Positions 42,403 to 51,759 of a stretch of DNA of 64,000 nucleotides are shown in pieces. This DNA is from Koleobacter methoxysyntrophicus. Lineage in GTDB: Bacteria > Bacillota > Thermosediminibacteria > Koleobacterales > Koleobacteraceae. A program made the translations under genes and the position numbers. The notes under the pieces are model-generated. The model worked only from the letters and a program-made list of their open reading frames with translations. It was not told the origin of the DNA and made no database searches. The stretch spans positions 3,038,783-3,102,782 of the forward strand of contig NZ_CP059066.1 in the NCBI RefSeq assembly GCF_017301615.1. Direction: 5' to 3'. The stretch's first letter is position 1. Every line of letters begins with the position of its first letter.

Positions 42403-44223
42403 TCAGTCTATATCCCAGAAGTCTTCCCTGGTCGGCTGGTCCCGTTCTGAAACCGGAGTCTCGCCGTCAACCGCTGCAGAAGGCTCTTCCGGTAACGGCT
42501 CTGAACCGGACAGCGTCTCGGGATTTATGCCCCGGAGTTCTTTCGGAAACGGGCACCAGCCCAGACCGGGAGGCAGCTCCTGACCGTCGCGGACTATGCG
42601 GTATATGCAGTGAAACTGCGGCAGCTCTTTTATTTTGACGCGCTCAAAGCGGGGTTTGTACTTCGACTGCACACGGTAATTCTCCGGATAAAGATGGGGA
42701 ATTAAAAATCGATAATCGTAACTTGCTGTGTGTTCTTCGACTTCTACCGAACCAAATTCTTCTTCAAACCGCTTCGCATCGTCCGCTTTCAGGCCGCCGA
42801 ATACGACTATGTTGCGGATACCGTTTAATACTGTATGCCGGTAGTCGCCCGCCCGGTCTAAGTCCAGCTGGTTGGTGTTCTGAAGCGCCACGGTTACCGC
42901 ACAGCGGTACGAACGCCCGATCTCCAGCAGTATGTTGAAATACGGGTTCAAATACCGCGGGAATTCGTCTATATATAAATAGTGCGGGATACGCGTGAAT
43001 TCGTTGCCCGGTCGGCGAAATACGGCATACTGCAGGTGCATGACTACAAACTGGCCGAATGTGTCGCCAAGTTTGCCCAAACGACCCATAGCCGTGTTCA
43101 CCAGCAGCACCCCGCCATCAGATAGATGACGGTCCATGTCTATGTCGCTCTGACCGCATAATACACGCGATAGTAATTTGTTGCCCGACAGGTCCTCAAG
43201 CTGCATACGAAGCCCCATCGCAAACTGGCTGTACTTGTCCGCATGTTCGCCCAGCACTTCGTTCTTGAAATACTGCACCAGGTCGCTCTCGCCTTCCTGT
43301 TTCTCTAAATCTAAAACACGGCGCTTCATCAGCCCGGGATCGCGCAGTACGCGTGTTACATCCATTATATCCAGATGGTCGCCCTCCAGACGCTTGAGCA
43401 TTAATATCGTGTTGCGGGCCGCCGTCTCCTGGACCAGTGAGAAAAACGCTTCCTGTTTGCCGAATATGTTCTTCAGTACCGTCCGCGTCGCTTCCGCAGC
43501 TATCTCTTCGTCGCCCTGGAGAGGGTTGAACCGCGCCGTGTCCTCGCGCTCGGGGTCTACAAATACATACGGTATATCCCATTTCCTGCATATGCACGCT
43601 ATCATCGATACAAGGTCTCCCTTCGGTTCGACTATCGTTATACCCAGGCGCTCGCCGGAACGCAACCGCTCGAGGTCCTGCAGTATCATCGGCGCTACTA
43701 CCCGCGTCGTTTTACCGCTGCCGGGTGGGCCTATTACCATCGTGCCCAGGTAGCGGTCCTTCGGATGGATAACTACAGGTCGGCCGGTTCGTTTGTCGCG
43801 GCAGATCTCCACCCCGCCGCTTGCTGCTCTCTGAGGTAATATAAATGATGCGGTAAACGGATGCCCGGCACCCGCCCTGAACTGCGCTATCGTAAACAAG
43901 CCCGTTACGATTACTGTTAAAACGTATATTACGTTTCCCGTTACCTGTTCCGGTGTTACTGTTATGCGCGGGTTGGATATCGCATAAAAAAAGCTCAATA
44001 TGCCGCCGTATACCATCCGGTTCAATACTAAAGATACCGCACCGCCCAGCACCGTCATCGAAGGGAATTTCGGATAAGTCAGGTAAAAAACCAGCATCAA
44101 TATGCCGAATGACGTCCAGTACAGCAGCGGGTCGCGGGCGGGGGGCAGTGCCGCTACTGAATACGCATACAGCACAAATGCCGCTAAGAGAAGTAAAACT
44201 ATAACGCTTTTCTTCCAGTTCAT
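42403..44223 (-). CDS. VirD4/TraG-type conjugative coupling protein
   Basis: A 606-residue membrane ATPase. N-terminal membrane helices (about 8-27, 35-50, 65-80 and 95-110), then Walker A VIGPPGSGKTTRVVAPMI (about 170), VEPKGDL, and the Walker B region YLYIDEFPRYLNP (about 425), matching the TraG/VirD4 family with the TraD-like DNA-recognition region. It delivers DNA-protein complexes to a type IV secretion channel. ATG at 44223. It starts a long operon that continues into the Tad genes, an unusual setting for a coupling protein. Confidence 0.93.
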   Translation of the reverse strand: MNWKKSVIVLLLLAAFVLYAYSVAALPPARDPLLYWTSFGILMLVFYLTYPKFPSMTVLGGAVSLVLNRMVYGGILSFFYAISNPRITVTPEQVTGNVIYVLTVIVTGLFTIAQFRAGAGHPFTASFILPQRAASGGVEICRDKRTGRPVVIHPKDRYLGTMVIGPPGSGKTTRVVAPMILQDLERLRSGERLGITIVEPKGDLVSMIACICRKWDIPYVFVDPEREDTARFNPLQGDEEIAAEATRTVLKNIFGKQEAFFSLVQETAARNTILMLKRLEGDHLDIMDVTRVLRDPGLMKRRVLDLEKQEGESDLVQYFKNEVLGEHADKYSQFAMGLRMQLEDLSGNKLLSRVLCGQSDIDMDRHLSDGGVLLVNTAMGRLGKLGDTFGQFVVMHLQYAVFRRPGNEFTRIPHYLYIDEFPRYLNPYFNILLEIGRSYRCAVTVALQNTNQLDLDRAGDYRHTVLNGIRNIVVFGGLKADDAKRFEEEFGSVEVEEHTASYDYRFLIPHLYPENYRVQSKYKPRFERVKIKELPQFHCIYRIVRDGQELPPGLGWCPFPKELRGINPETLSGSEPLPEEPSAAVDGETPVSERDQPTREDFWDID

Positions 44224-44244
44224 TACTGCTCTCCCCCCCTTTTT

Positions 44245-45318
44245 TTAGATCGAAATGTAAGAAGGACAGCGGGGTTTTAAGCGGGACAATACTGTATCGG
44301 ACAGCCTGAGTTTGCCAAAGTCGGGCTCTATTTCTATTATTTTTATGTGGGGCATGTCTTCGAACATTTCACGCTCCCACCTTTGATATGTCCACAGCAA
44401 AAGGTAAACCGGTCGGTCCTTTGCCGCCTGCTGGGGGGTATACGACAGTAACCCGCGGAAGGTTATCAAATCACCGGTTAACAGCTCCGATACGTAATAC
44501 TCACGACGGCCGTCCGTTGCTATATATCGCGCAAAAAGACAATCAACGTCGCTAACAAGAGACAGGTTCAGCTCCCGTTTTATTAAACGCTCTATAAAAT
44601 TTGTCCCTATAACCTGCTTCAATATCCCTATACCCTCCAGAAAAGGGAGCACCATTATGCTGCGCGCCGTAGACTGCAGTCCCCTGTAGCGCTCCAGTAT
44701 CCCGTCTGTCCAGCATAATATGGCTATGTCGCCTATACCGTGCATCGACACCCGATCTATCTCGGTCGATATGCGTTTATATACCATCTCATCGCTGTTC
44801 GGGATATACAATCCTATACGTTCACTGCCGCGCTCCAATACCCCGGCTATCTGATCGCCGCGGTTTAGATTGTACCTGTCTTTTACAATCGGCGATGAGT
44901 ATAATATAAAACGTTCACGAAGTGCTATCTGCACTTCATTCGCTATTAAATAGCGGGCAAGCGTGCTCGACTTTATCGCCGTACGAGTCTCCAATTTGCT
45001 TATATCTACGTCTTCCTCCAGCTCGTCTTCTATATGCTTTACACCCTCGGGGGTTATATAATACACCTTCCCTATACGGATATCCAAATCTCTGTCCCTG
45101 TCCTGGTTGCGAAGCAGCGGAATCGCATCTATTAAACCGGCTTCCTTCATCCTGCCCAAACGATTATATACATACTTCGCTGTCCCAAAATACTCTATAT
45201 TTATCTGACTTATCGTCATAAAACGAAGTCGATATAAATCCTTTAACACCTCTGTATCACGATTCTTTATAAAAAACAAACCGTTCTTTGTTCCTTCATA
45301 TGTTACAAGTTCTTCCAT
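44245..45318 (-). CDS. Replication-relaxation family protein
   Basis: A 357-residue protein with an N-terminal winged helix (about 20-90: LYRLRFMTISQINIEYF, YVYNRLGRMKEAGLI, KVYYITPEGVKHI), the typical start of PF13814-like replication-relaxation proteins of Gram-positive conjugative elements. The remainder has alpha/beta character (IGLYIPNSDEMVYKRI, RSIMVLPFLEGIG). ATG at 45318. It is the first gene of the VirD4-Tad operon. In ICEs, such proteins help process DNA for transfer. Confidence 0.8.
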   Translation of the reverse strand: MEELVTYEGTKNGLFFIKNRDTEVLKDLYRLRFMTISQINIEYFGTAKYVYNRLGRMKEAGLIDAIPLLRNQDRDRDLDIRIGKVYYITPEGVKHIEDELEEDVDISKLETRTAIKSSTLARYLIANEVQIALRERFILYSSPIVKDRYNLNRGDQIAGVLERGSERIGLYIPNSDEMVYKRISTEIDRVSMHGIGDIAILCWTDGILERYRGLQSTARSIMVLPFLEGIGILKQVIGTNFIERLIKRELNLSLVSDVDCLFARYIATDGRREYYVSELLTGDLITFRGLLSYTPQQAAKDRPVYLLLWTYQRWEREMFEDMPHIKIIEIEPDFGKLRLSDTVLSRLKPRCPSYISI

Positions 45319-45740
45319 AACAATATCTCACCCCTTGACTTTTTTGTTTTTTCTGCCTGCATATTGATTCCAGCATCCCGCACGAAAAATAAAACTTATG
45401 CGAATAAAAAATACCACGAACGGAAGGGAGGCTATGAAAGAATGACCTTAAATCAAACAAAAAAATAGCCTCCCTTCCTAGGGAATTTTCCGTCATTTTG
45501 TGAATACTTTTTTTTCCAGCCGCCAATCCCTTGTAAGGCGCGGATTTCAAAAAAAAAGATATATAGAAAACAAAGGGAACGGCGTGTAGAAACCAGTATA
45601 GAAATTATAGAGAAACAGGAGTGAATTTAGGGCTTTCACAAAGTCTTTTTTCACGTGTAACTCTATGTTTATTTCCACAGATCCGCCGTTTTTTTTCTCT
45701 ATCTGTTTCTCTATTTTAAAAGGGAACTTATGCGAAAAAA
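45319..45740. other. Non-coding region with inverted repeats; possible oriT or regulatory region
   Basis: 422 bp without a gene I can support. It has a 14-bp perfect inverted repeat (45422-45435 with 45465-45478, GGAAGGGAGGCTAT) and a 12-bp one (45607-45618 with 45703-45714, ATAGAGAAACAG). The block AACTTATGCGAA recurs near 45389 and 45725. A/T runs are many. It lies directly upstream of the replication-relaxation/VirD4 operon, so it could hold the promoter and an origin of transfer. Confidence 0.5.
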
Positions 45741-46280
45741 TTACTCGATATATTTTATTCGCACTTCTATCCTCGGATTGTTTTTATCAATATCTCCCGT
45801 TACCTTATATGAAATATTTTTCCAGTTATCATCTTTAATCAACCGTGTATTCTTTACCGCATTTATTACCTGAGAAACGGGGAAGTTGTCCGGGTCCCAG
45901 TAACTGTCAATATCATGAATTATTTTGATATGCACCTCGGCCATCTGGGGATTCAGCGTATTCCAGAGGTTTTTTTTGTACAGATGGTAGGCGATCTTTG
46001 CCGTAAGTTTTCGTTCTTCATTTTTCAGGAGCGCGGGGTGCCTTCTCAGGGCTCCGACATTGACCGGTCTGCCCGGGAAAACAACCAGCCAGCCGTCTTC
46101 AAGTTCCGTCAGTTCGGCACCCGGAATCCCGGGGTTGTAATCTGCTGTATGATCTCTCTTTAATAAATTAATTAACTGCTCCGCATCATTTGTCATCTGA
46201 ACCGCAGAGCAGTATAAAAATTCTGCCCTTTTTATAAATTCTTCCTTTTCTTCTTCGGTCATTAGTACAGACTGCCCCAC
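45741..46280 (-). CDS. RusA-like Holliday-junction resolvase homologue
   Basis: A 179-residue protein whose C-terminal half matches the RusA pattern: VHIKIIHDI, then SYWDPDNFPVSQVINAVKNTRLIKDDNWKNISY. It has a DPDN aspartate, the paired Asp in KDDN, a Lys in the next strand and a closing VRIKYIE strand. The N-terminal ~60 residues are extra. GTG at 46280 with GGAAAGATCC upstream. RusA-type enzymes resolve four-way junctions. The fold call is reasonable but activity is untested. Confidence 0.65.
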   Translation of the reverse strand: MGQSVLMTEEEKEEFIKRAEFLYCSAVQMTNDAEQLINLLKRDHTADYNPGIPGAELTELEDGWLVVFPGRPVNVGALRRHPALLKNEERKLTAKIAYHLYKKNLWNTLNPQMAEVHIKIIHDIDSYWDPDNFPVSQVINAVKNTRLIKDDNWKNISYKVTGDIDKNNPRIEVRIKYIE

Positions 46281-46398
46281 GGATCTTTCCCTCCATTAAA
46301 GCATCTATAAACGTCATCCATAGTTAAGTGATCATAATTATTCCTTCTCATAAAAAGCTGCTACGCTTTTTGTAAGCGCAGCATTCACCTCCTTCTTT

Positions 46399-46716
46399 TT
46401 AAAATTCAATAAAGTTATCCAGGCTTTCCCGCAGTTTTTTCCTTAACTCCCGTTCATCTGATTTTTCTTCTGCACTGTTTTTGTCCGCCGCCACCCCCTT
46501 TCCCGGTAAACGCTCTATTTTCTCCAGAATATTATCGAGTTTCTGCGGAATGTCCCGCATTTCTTCCAGTATCTGTTCGATCTTTTCACCGTGAAGTATA
46601 TAAAAAAGCAGCGCATTTCTGATGTAATCGCTTCTCTGACTGGGTTTCAGGGTTTCAAGAACCTCTATAATGCTGTCATCATAAACCCTGAATGAATACT
46701 TTCTCGGTTTAAGCAA
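46399..46716 (-). CDS. parR: ParR-like centromere-binding protein
   Basis: A 105-residue protein. An N-terminal ribbon-helix-helix is apparent: YSFRVYDDSIIEVLETLKPSQRSDYIRNALLFYI (about 5-40). Then a coiled coil (about 45-70) and a charged tail that would contact ParM. TTG at 46716 with GGGGGGAGG is preferred over the frame start at 46764, which would read through a parC repeat. It is downstream of parM and separated from it by the putative centromere. Confidence 0.75.
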   Translation of the reverse strand: MLKPRKYSFRVYDDSIIEVLETLKPSQRSDYIRNALLFYILHGEKIEQILEEMRDIPQKLDNILEKIERLPGKGVAADKNSAEEKSDERELRKKLRESLDNFIEF

Positions 46717-46734
46717 ACCGCCCTCCCCCCTTTT

Positions 46735-46970
46735 TGTCCGACAGCGGAAACGCTTACTGCTCAAGGGTTTGAAGGTGTTTTTTCTTCAATTTGTCTGACA
46801 GGAAAAACGCAGCACAAAGCCGTTTGTCGGACAAAATGGAACAAAACTGCCTTCAAACCCTTGTATATTAAAGCATACAGCTGTCGGACAGGTTTTAAAA
46901 ATCCTGTCGGACAAATTCGGCCCGAAAACCGCTCGAGCCTGCATCCTTTCTGTCTTTAGGCTGTCGGACA
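46735..46970. repeat. parC: parC-like centromere: six TGTCSGACA repeats with large dyad symmetry
   Basis: Six copies of the palindromic 9-mer TGTCSGACA (one TGTCTGACA) start at 46735, 46792, 46825, 46882, 46905 and 46962. Three pairs are each exactly 57 bp apart (46735/46792, 46825/46882, 46905/46962). The first four copies and a 14-bp inverted repeat (46762-46775 with 46850-46863, CAAGGGTTTGAAGG) are all symmetric about 46812.5. It lies precisely between parM and parR. ParR binding and a role in repression are inferred from position. Confidence 0.85.
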
Positions 46971-46974
46971 AAAT

Positions 46975-48027
46975 CTAAAGGTCTTCATCGAGCATCTTTG
47001 CAACTTCGAGGTATCCATACGCGTTTGCAAACTGAGGATCGTCTACCATTCTTACATCATCATAAAAGTCGCTGAAGAACTCAAAAAGGTCGGCTGCACC
47101 GCCGCCTGCGAGCGAAACACAGTTCACGAAATCAAACCGGTTGCCTATAATCAGCTTTATTTCATCTCTTATTGTCCGGGCTATATCCCTCCGCGACTTC
47201 CTTATAACCTCTCCAAGCCCGACCTCTTTCCCTCTGTAAACAATACCTTCTCTGCGGACGCACTCTTCTGCCATCGCTGAATCGATTTTCACACCGAGCT
47301 TTTGATAGACGGCATCTATTATATCCTTTACCGTGTTTGATGTTCCCAGCTCCAGCGTATCGCTTGCACTCGATACCGGAACAATAGTTTTGTTCTCTGT
47401 AATTTCAAAAGTCAGTATTTCAGTAGTCTTAAACCCAACTTCAACCAGTATTATGGCCGAACCGGGTTTCCAGAGGTCGGGGTTGAACGTAAGCAGCGCA
47501 TATACAGCAGCCGCGCCCTGCGGAAATACTGTTGTTTTTGCGAAACTGACTCTTCTTTTCGTACCGTCACCGAAAGCAATATCCGCATTGTAACTCTTCA
47601 GTATCTGTTCAAAAGCCTTTTTCTGCTCTTTAAAATACTTCAGCGGAGGGCCCGTTACTATATGAATATCACGGTTTCTGTCGGTAAGAAGTGCGGCACC
47701 GACACCGATGAGAACCATGGTTGCTTCATGTGCTATTTTGTTTCTGTCAAAGGCAAATGCCGGTATCCTGCTTTCTTTCCGCGCAAGTTCGCCCACAAAG
47801 TATCTGCCGGAAGCTGTAAATTCTTTCAGGCTGCCGTTCTCATCACGGGCAACAGCAGATGCTTCTATCTCTACTTCCTGGCTGTCGTATTCGGACCCGT
47901 TGCCGAACACCCGTGAAAGGGTTCTCTCCGAACCCGTTCCCACAAGCGACGGCATGAGCACCTTTTTGCCTTCCTCGTTGATACCTTTAAGAAACCCGTA
48001 TCCCAGGTCCAGACCTATTTTAAACAT
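46975..48027 (-). CDS. parM: ParM/StbA-like plasmid segregation actin
   Basis: A 350-residue actin-like ATPase. The phosphate-1 loop is IGLDLGYGFLKG, phosphate-2 lies near ILVEVGFKTTEILTF, and the adenosine motif is VSLAGGGAADLF. In type II partition systems ParM filaments push ParR-bound plasmids apart. ATG at 48027 with GGGGGTA upstream. parM, parC and parR in series make a complete type II partition locus, supporting a plasmid-like replicon. Distant relatives such as Alp7/AlfA-type actins remain possible. Confidence 0.87.
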   Translation of the reverse strand: MFKIGLDLGYGFLKGINEEGKKVLMPSLVGTGSERTLSRVFGNGSEYDSQEVEIEASAVARDENGSLKEFTASGRYFVGELARKESRIPAFAFDRNKIAHEATMVLIGVGAALLTDRNRDIHIVTGPPLKYFKEQKKAFEQILKSYNADIAFGDGTKRRVSFAKTTVFPQGAAAVYALLTFNPDLWKPGSAIILVEVGFKTTEILTFEITENKTIVPVSSASDTLELGTSNTVKDIIDAVYQKLGVKIDSAMAEECVRREGIVYRGKEVGLGEVIRKSRRDIARTIRDEIKLIIGNRFDFVNCVSLAGGGAADLFEFFSDFYDDVRMVDDPQFANAYGYLEVAKMLDEDL

Positions 48028-48057
48028 AAAAAAATACCCCCTTTTTGGTATTAAAAT

Positions 48058-48918
48058 TTACAAATAATTTTTTTGGATTTCTTTCTTTTCCCTGTACATA
48101 TCTTCATCAGCAGCAGATATCAAATCTTCCGGAGAAACCTTCCTTTTGCCTTTTCTGTATACTGCAATACCGGTGCTGGCATTAATGCCCATTTCTTCAT
48201 ATATTTCCTTCTTTATTCTTTCAATACAGCATTCGGCTTCCTTCGCGTTCTTCAAACCTGCAAAAACAACGACAAATTCGTCACCGCCGAAACGGGAGGC
48301 TATATCCGATGTTCTGATGTTTCGTTTTATCGTCTGTGCAACCTTTTTCAGAACCCTGTCCCCGAAGACATGCCCGTGACAGTCATTGATTTCTTTGAAG
48401 CTATCAATATCCAGCATCAAGACGGTTATTATTTCTCCCGTTCGATCCGCCCTGGCCATTTCTTCTCTCAACCTGATATACAGGTATTTTTTGTTATAGA
48501 GACCGGTCAGCGGGTCTTCTGCAGCTTCTTTTTTCAGCCTTTCGTATGCTTCAGCGTTTTTCAGCGCAACTGCAACGCAGGCCTGAAGCTGTTCTGTGCT
48601 GCCGATAAAACTGCTGCTGATTATCCAGGCCCTGGTGCCGTAAATCGGAATTATTATGCTCCCTTCATTAAAATACCTTCCGATAAGGCACTTCAGTTTT
48701 CCGGAGACCTTTTGCGAAACCCTGATTTCCGACAATGCATCGTACAGCATGCCGTCATTTAGGGTCTGCCGCACATCTCCTTTTTTGAAGATAAGGACCT
48801 CCGGTTTTTGTGCCAGGATGACAAGAACAACAAAAGAGCCGTTTTTCTCTGCAAGATAGTTTGTTATGAGATGAGCTGTAGTGTTTACATCACCCAAGGG
48901 TATCAGTATGTGAATCAC
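48058..48918 (-). CDS. GGDEF-domain diguanylate cyclase
   Basis: The product has an N-terminal GAF-like sensor (about 10-120) and a C-terminal GGDEF domain (about 130-285). The catalytic SRFGGDEF is intact. The inhibitory I-site is also present (RTSD five residues before GGDEF). It makes c-di-GMP. The start is uncertain: GTG at 48918 overlaps the upstream stop (GTGA) but the AAGGAG site is too close. The open frame extends to 48972. It lies next to parM and a YdjM-like gene. Confidence 0.88.
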   Translation of the reverse strand: MIHILIPLGDVNTTAHLITNYLAEKNGSFVVLVILAQKPEVLIFKKGDVRQTLNDGMLYDALSEIRVSQKVSGKLKCLIGRYFNEGSIIIPIYGTRAWIISSSFIGSTEQLQACVAVALKNAEAYERLKKEAAEDPLTGLYNKKYLYIRLREEMARADRTGEIITVLMLDIDSFKEINDCHGHVFGDRVLKKVAQTIKRNIRTSDIASRFGGDEFVVVFAGLKNAKEAECCIERIKKEIYEEMGINASTGIAVYRKGKRKVSPEDLISAADEDMYREKKEIQKNYL

Positions 48919-49340
48919 CTCCTTATTACCAGGACAGCAGCAGCAAGTCCTGCTAAAAGCAGAATTTCGCAAAAACTGCCCGTCCTGATTTTTAATATAC
49001 TAACCCTCCAGGGTAGAGGCCAGAAGAGCTCAACTCCTGAAGGGTTCAACATATCAAGCAAAATATGCGAGCCAAAACCTGTAACTGCATACAGTGCTGG
49101 TTCGACACCCAGGAAACGGTAAACCAGAATATATACAAACACAGCAAACATCAGTGAATGAGTGAATCCCCTGTGCCTGAAGAAGAATGAAAAAAACGGC
49201 AGTTTCTTCCCTATAAAACTTCTGGGAGTATCGATATCGGGCAGGACAGCCGCAAACCCTGCAGCCGCCGAAACAACCAGTTCGGCACCGGCTGCATACG
49301 CCGCGGCAGTCCCCCCAAGAAAATGGGTTAAAGATGTCAT
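48915..49340 (-). CDS. YdjM-family membrane-bound metal-dependent hydrolase homologue
   Basis: A 141-residue membrane protein with the DUF457/YdjM motifs: MTSLTHFLGGT, LPDIDTP, FFRHRGFTHSLMF and GSHILLDMLNPSGVELFWP. The conserved His and Asp residues suggest a metal site. Four membrane helices are likely. ATG at 49340. The GGDEF gene begins at its stop. The physiological role of this family is poorly known. It was linked to LexA in E. coli by name only. Confidence 0.85.
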   Translation of the reverse strand: MTSLTHFLGGTAAAYAAGAELVVSAAAGFAAVLPDIDTPRSFIGKKLPFFSFFFRHRGFTHSLMFAVFVYILVYRFLGVEPALYAVTGFGSHILLDMLNPSGVELFWPLPWRVSILKIRTGSFCEILLLAGLAAAVLVIRR

Positions 49341-49365
49341 TTAAAAAACCTCCCTGTTTATATAA

Positions 49366-51699
49366 TTACATAGGCGGCGGCGACTGAGGGTTGGTGCGCA
49401 GATACGGATACGTCTCGCCCTCGTCGATCTGCCAGACGGTGTCGAAATCCCAATCCACAAAGGTTGACTGCTGCTTCATCTCGGCCGTCGTCCTGCCCGT
49501 GCCGCCGGCGCTGGTCGTCAAGCCGGAGGTTATGGTGTCCCAGTAGCTGGCGGTAACCCTAGAACCAACATTGTACCCTACCAGGCCGCCAATACGGGAG
49601 CTACCGGTGACTGAACCTGTAGAATATGTTTTTTCTATGTTTGACATAACCTGCCAACCACTACTGTTAACACCCACCAACCCACCAACCTCCGTGTTGC
49701 CGGTCACCGAACCTGCAGCATAACAGTTGCGTATATACGAACCGCGATAATTTGTTCCGACCAATCCTCCTGTATATCTGCTGCTACCTATCCCGGTTAT
49801 ATCGGCCGTCGAATAAGAAAACACAAGCTCAGAATAGTAATCATTCATCCCCAGCAAACCGCCAACATGCTGACGACCCGCTACAGTGCCCGACGAGGAA
49901 CTGCCGGATATCATACTCTTATAAACATAACCCGCCAGCGCACCCGTATAGTCGCAACCGGTTACAGATACGGATTCCAGCGTTACGTTGCTGACCTTCG
50001 CCGAGCGGGTATAGCCGAATAAACCTTGATAGTGAGTATCCGGACGGTTGATATACAGGTTCTTTATTGTATATCCATTACCGTCAAAAATCCCGGTGAA
50101 CGGATTGTTCAAATCACCGATCGGCTGCCATCCGCCATCCGACATATAACCCGACAGATCAATGTTGGACTTCAAGATGTATTTGGCATTCAGCGGATAC
50201 GATTCGTCGCGGCCGATCTTCGCTAATTCCTCAGCCGTAAAGATCTCAACTGCCGGTTGGAAGCCCGGCGGCGGCGACTGAGGGTTGGAACGCAGATACG
50301 GATACGTCTCGCCCTCGTCGATCTGCCAGACGGTGTCGAAATCCCAATCCACAAAGGTTGACTGCCGCTTCATCTCGCCCGTCATCCTGCCCGTGCCGCC
50401 GGCGCTGGTCGTCAAGCCGGAGGTTTCGGTGTCCCAGTAACAATATTGCACTGTTGAACCTAAACCTTTATAACCAATAAATCCACCTATATTGTAGTAT
50501 TCTCCTCTCACACCGCCGGTTGAATAGCAGTTTGTTACAACAGTATAATTGATATCTCCAACAAAACCACCAACGTATTTATAGCCATTTACATTACATA
50601 TTGAGTAGGATTGTTTGATTGTAGAATCCCCCTCTGAAAGACCCACCAGCCCACCAACAAAGTATCTACCCGAGACAGTTCCCGCCGAATAGCATCCGGC
50701 AATGAAACCGGAATCGTTGTGTATATGAGTGTAGGTTCCGATACGGCCTACCAGCCCGCCAACTCTATCGATGCCGGTTACGCTGCCGGTTGAATAAGAA
50801 TCAGTAACAGTTGAACCGCTTCGAATGCGTCCGGCCAGCCCGCCGATATAATCATGACCCGCTATATCTACAGATTCTAACGCTACGTTAGAGATCGAAG
50901 CACCTTCTACGCTGCCGAATAACCCCTGAAAGTCAGCATCCGGCCGGTTGATATACAGGTTCACTATCACAAAACCGTTGCCGTCAAAGGTGCCTGTGAA
51001 AGGCTGTAATTCGCTGCCGATCGGTGCCCAGCCCGTGCCGTCGCCGTAGTAGTCAAAGCCTGCAAGATCGATGTCAGACATCAGGATATAGCTGCCGGTC
51101 AGCGGATACGACGGGTCGCGGCCGATCTTCGCTAATTCCTCCGCCGTCCTGATCACTATCTCGCCTTCAGCAGGCTCGCGGAGCGGACCGCGGGATGAAC
51201 TGCCGTCTCCGGCAGATGAGGGCATGGAATACGGGTCCAGTATATAAAGTTCGCCTGCGGGGTTCCGGAATACGTAACTGTCCAGGCTCGAGCGGACCAG
51301 AATATACGGCTCAAGCTTCTCGCCGTCCAGCCGGTAAAAGTTTATCTCCGACGGGTCTTTACCCTCCTTTTCGGCTATATATGCCCTCAGCTCCGACAGG
51401 TCGCCCCAGGACATAAGCTTCAGGTCGAATACGCGCACGCCGGCCAGCTCTTCGTCCGAAAGCGCAGGCTGGATCACCGGCCAGTCGTCGTGGTGGCCGT
51501 AATACCTGATCGACGCTTCATACAAAAGCCGGCCGTCGGCCTGCAGCCGCACAAGATGCGCCCTGCGCGTGAAGCCGACATAGCCGGGAACGGCGATCAA
51601 TACAAGGACCGCAAGCACGGCCAGCACCGCTATCAGCTCGACTAGTGTAAAGCCGCGGCTCGACCGGCCGCGGAATAATCTGTGGTGAAAAAAAGACAT
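49366..51699 (-). CDS. Type IV pilin-like protein with two GLUG modules (copy 3)
   Basis: A 777-residue protein, the longest of three mosaic paralogues. The prepilin leader and head (about 1-185) are nearly identical to copy 1. A first GLUG module (about 190-430) ends in the shared tail (STFVDWDFDTVWQIDEGETYPYLRSNPQSPPPG). A second module (about 485-735) follows and ends in the same tail again with SPPPM. So the GLUG-plus-tail unit has been duplicated within the gene. ATG at 51699 with GGAGGT. It is 35 kb from the other copies, near c-di-GMP genes. Confidence 0.87.
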   Translation of the reverse strand: MSFFHHRLFRGRSSRGFTLVELIAVLAVLAVLVLIAVPGYVGFTRRAHLVRLQADGRLLYEASIRYYGHHDDWPVIQPALSDEELAGVRVFDLKLMSWGDLSELRAYIAEKEGKDPSEINFYRLDGEKLEPYILVRSSLDSYVFRNPAGELYILDPYSMPSSAGDGSSSRGPLREPAEGEIVIRTAEELAKIGRDPSYPLTGSYILMSDIDLAGFDYYGDGTGWAPIGSELQPFTGTFDGNGFVIVNLYINRPDADFQGLFGSVEGASISNVALESVDIAGHDYIGGLAGRIRSGSTVTDSYSTGSVTGIDRVGGLVGRIGTYTHIHNDSGFIAGCYSAGTVSGRYFVGGLVGLSEGDSTIKQSYSICNVNGYKYVGGFVGDINYTVVTNCYSTGGVRGEYYNIGGFIGYKGLGSTVQYCYWDTETSGLTTSAGGTGRMTGEMKRQSTFVDWDFDTVWQIDEGETYPYLRSNPQSPPPGFQPAVEIFTAEELAKIGRDESYPLNAKYILKSNIDLSGYMSDGGWQPIGDLNNPFTGIFDGNGYTIKNLYINRPDTHYQGLFGYTRSAKVSNVTLESVSVTGCDYTGALAGYVYKSMISGSSSSGTVAGRQHVGGLLGMNDYYSELVFSYSTADITGIGSSRYTGGLVGTNYRGSYIRNCYAAGSVTGNTEVGGLVGVNSSGWQVMSNIEKTYSTGSVTGSSRIGGLVGYNVGSRVTASYWDTITSGLTTSAGGTGRTTAEMKQQSTFVDWDFDTVWQIDEGETYPYLRTNPQSPPPM

Positions 51700-51759
51700 G
51701 AATAAAACACCTCCATGATAATTTTTAATTTTCCCGGAAAGACCGGGAACTTATGTTGT

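Noticed and set aside
46786..46971. 61-codon minus-strand ORF between parM and parR
   Set aside because: It only spans the TGTCSGACA repeats, has no ribosome binding site, and the region is better explained as the centromere.
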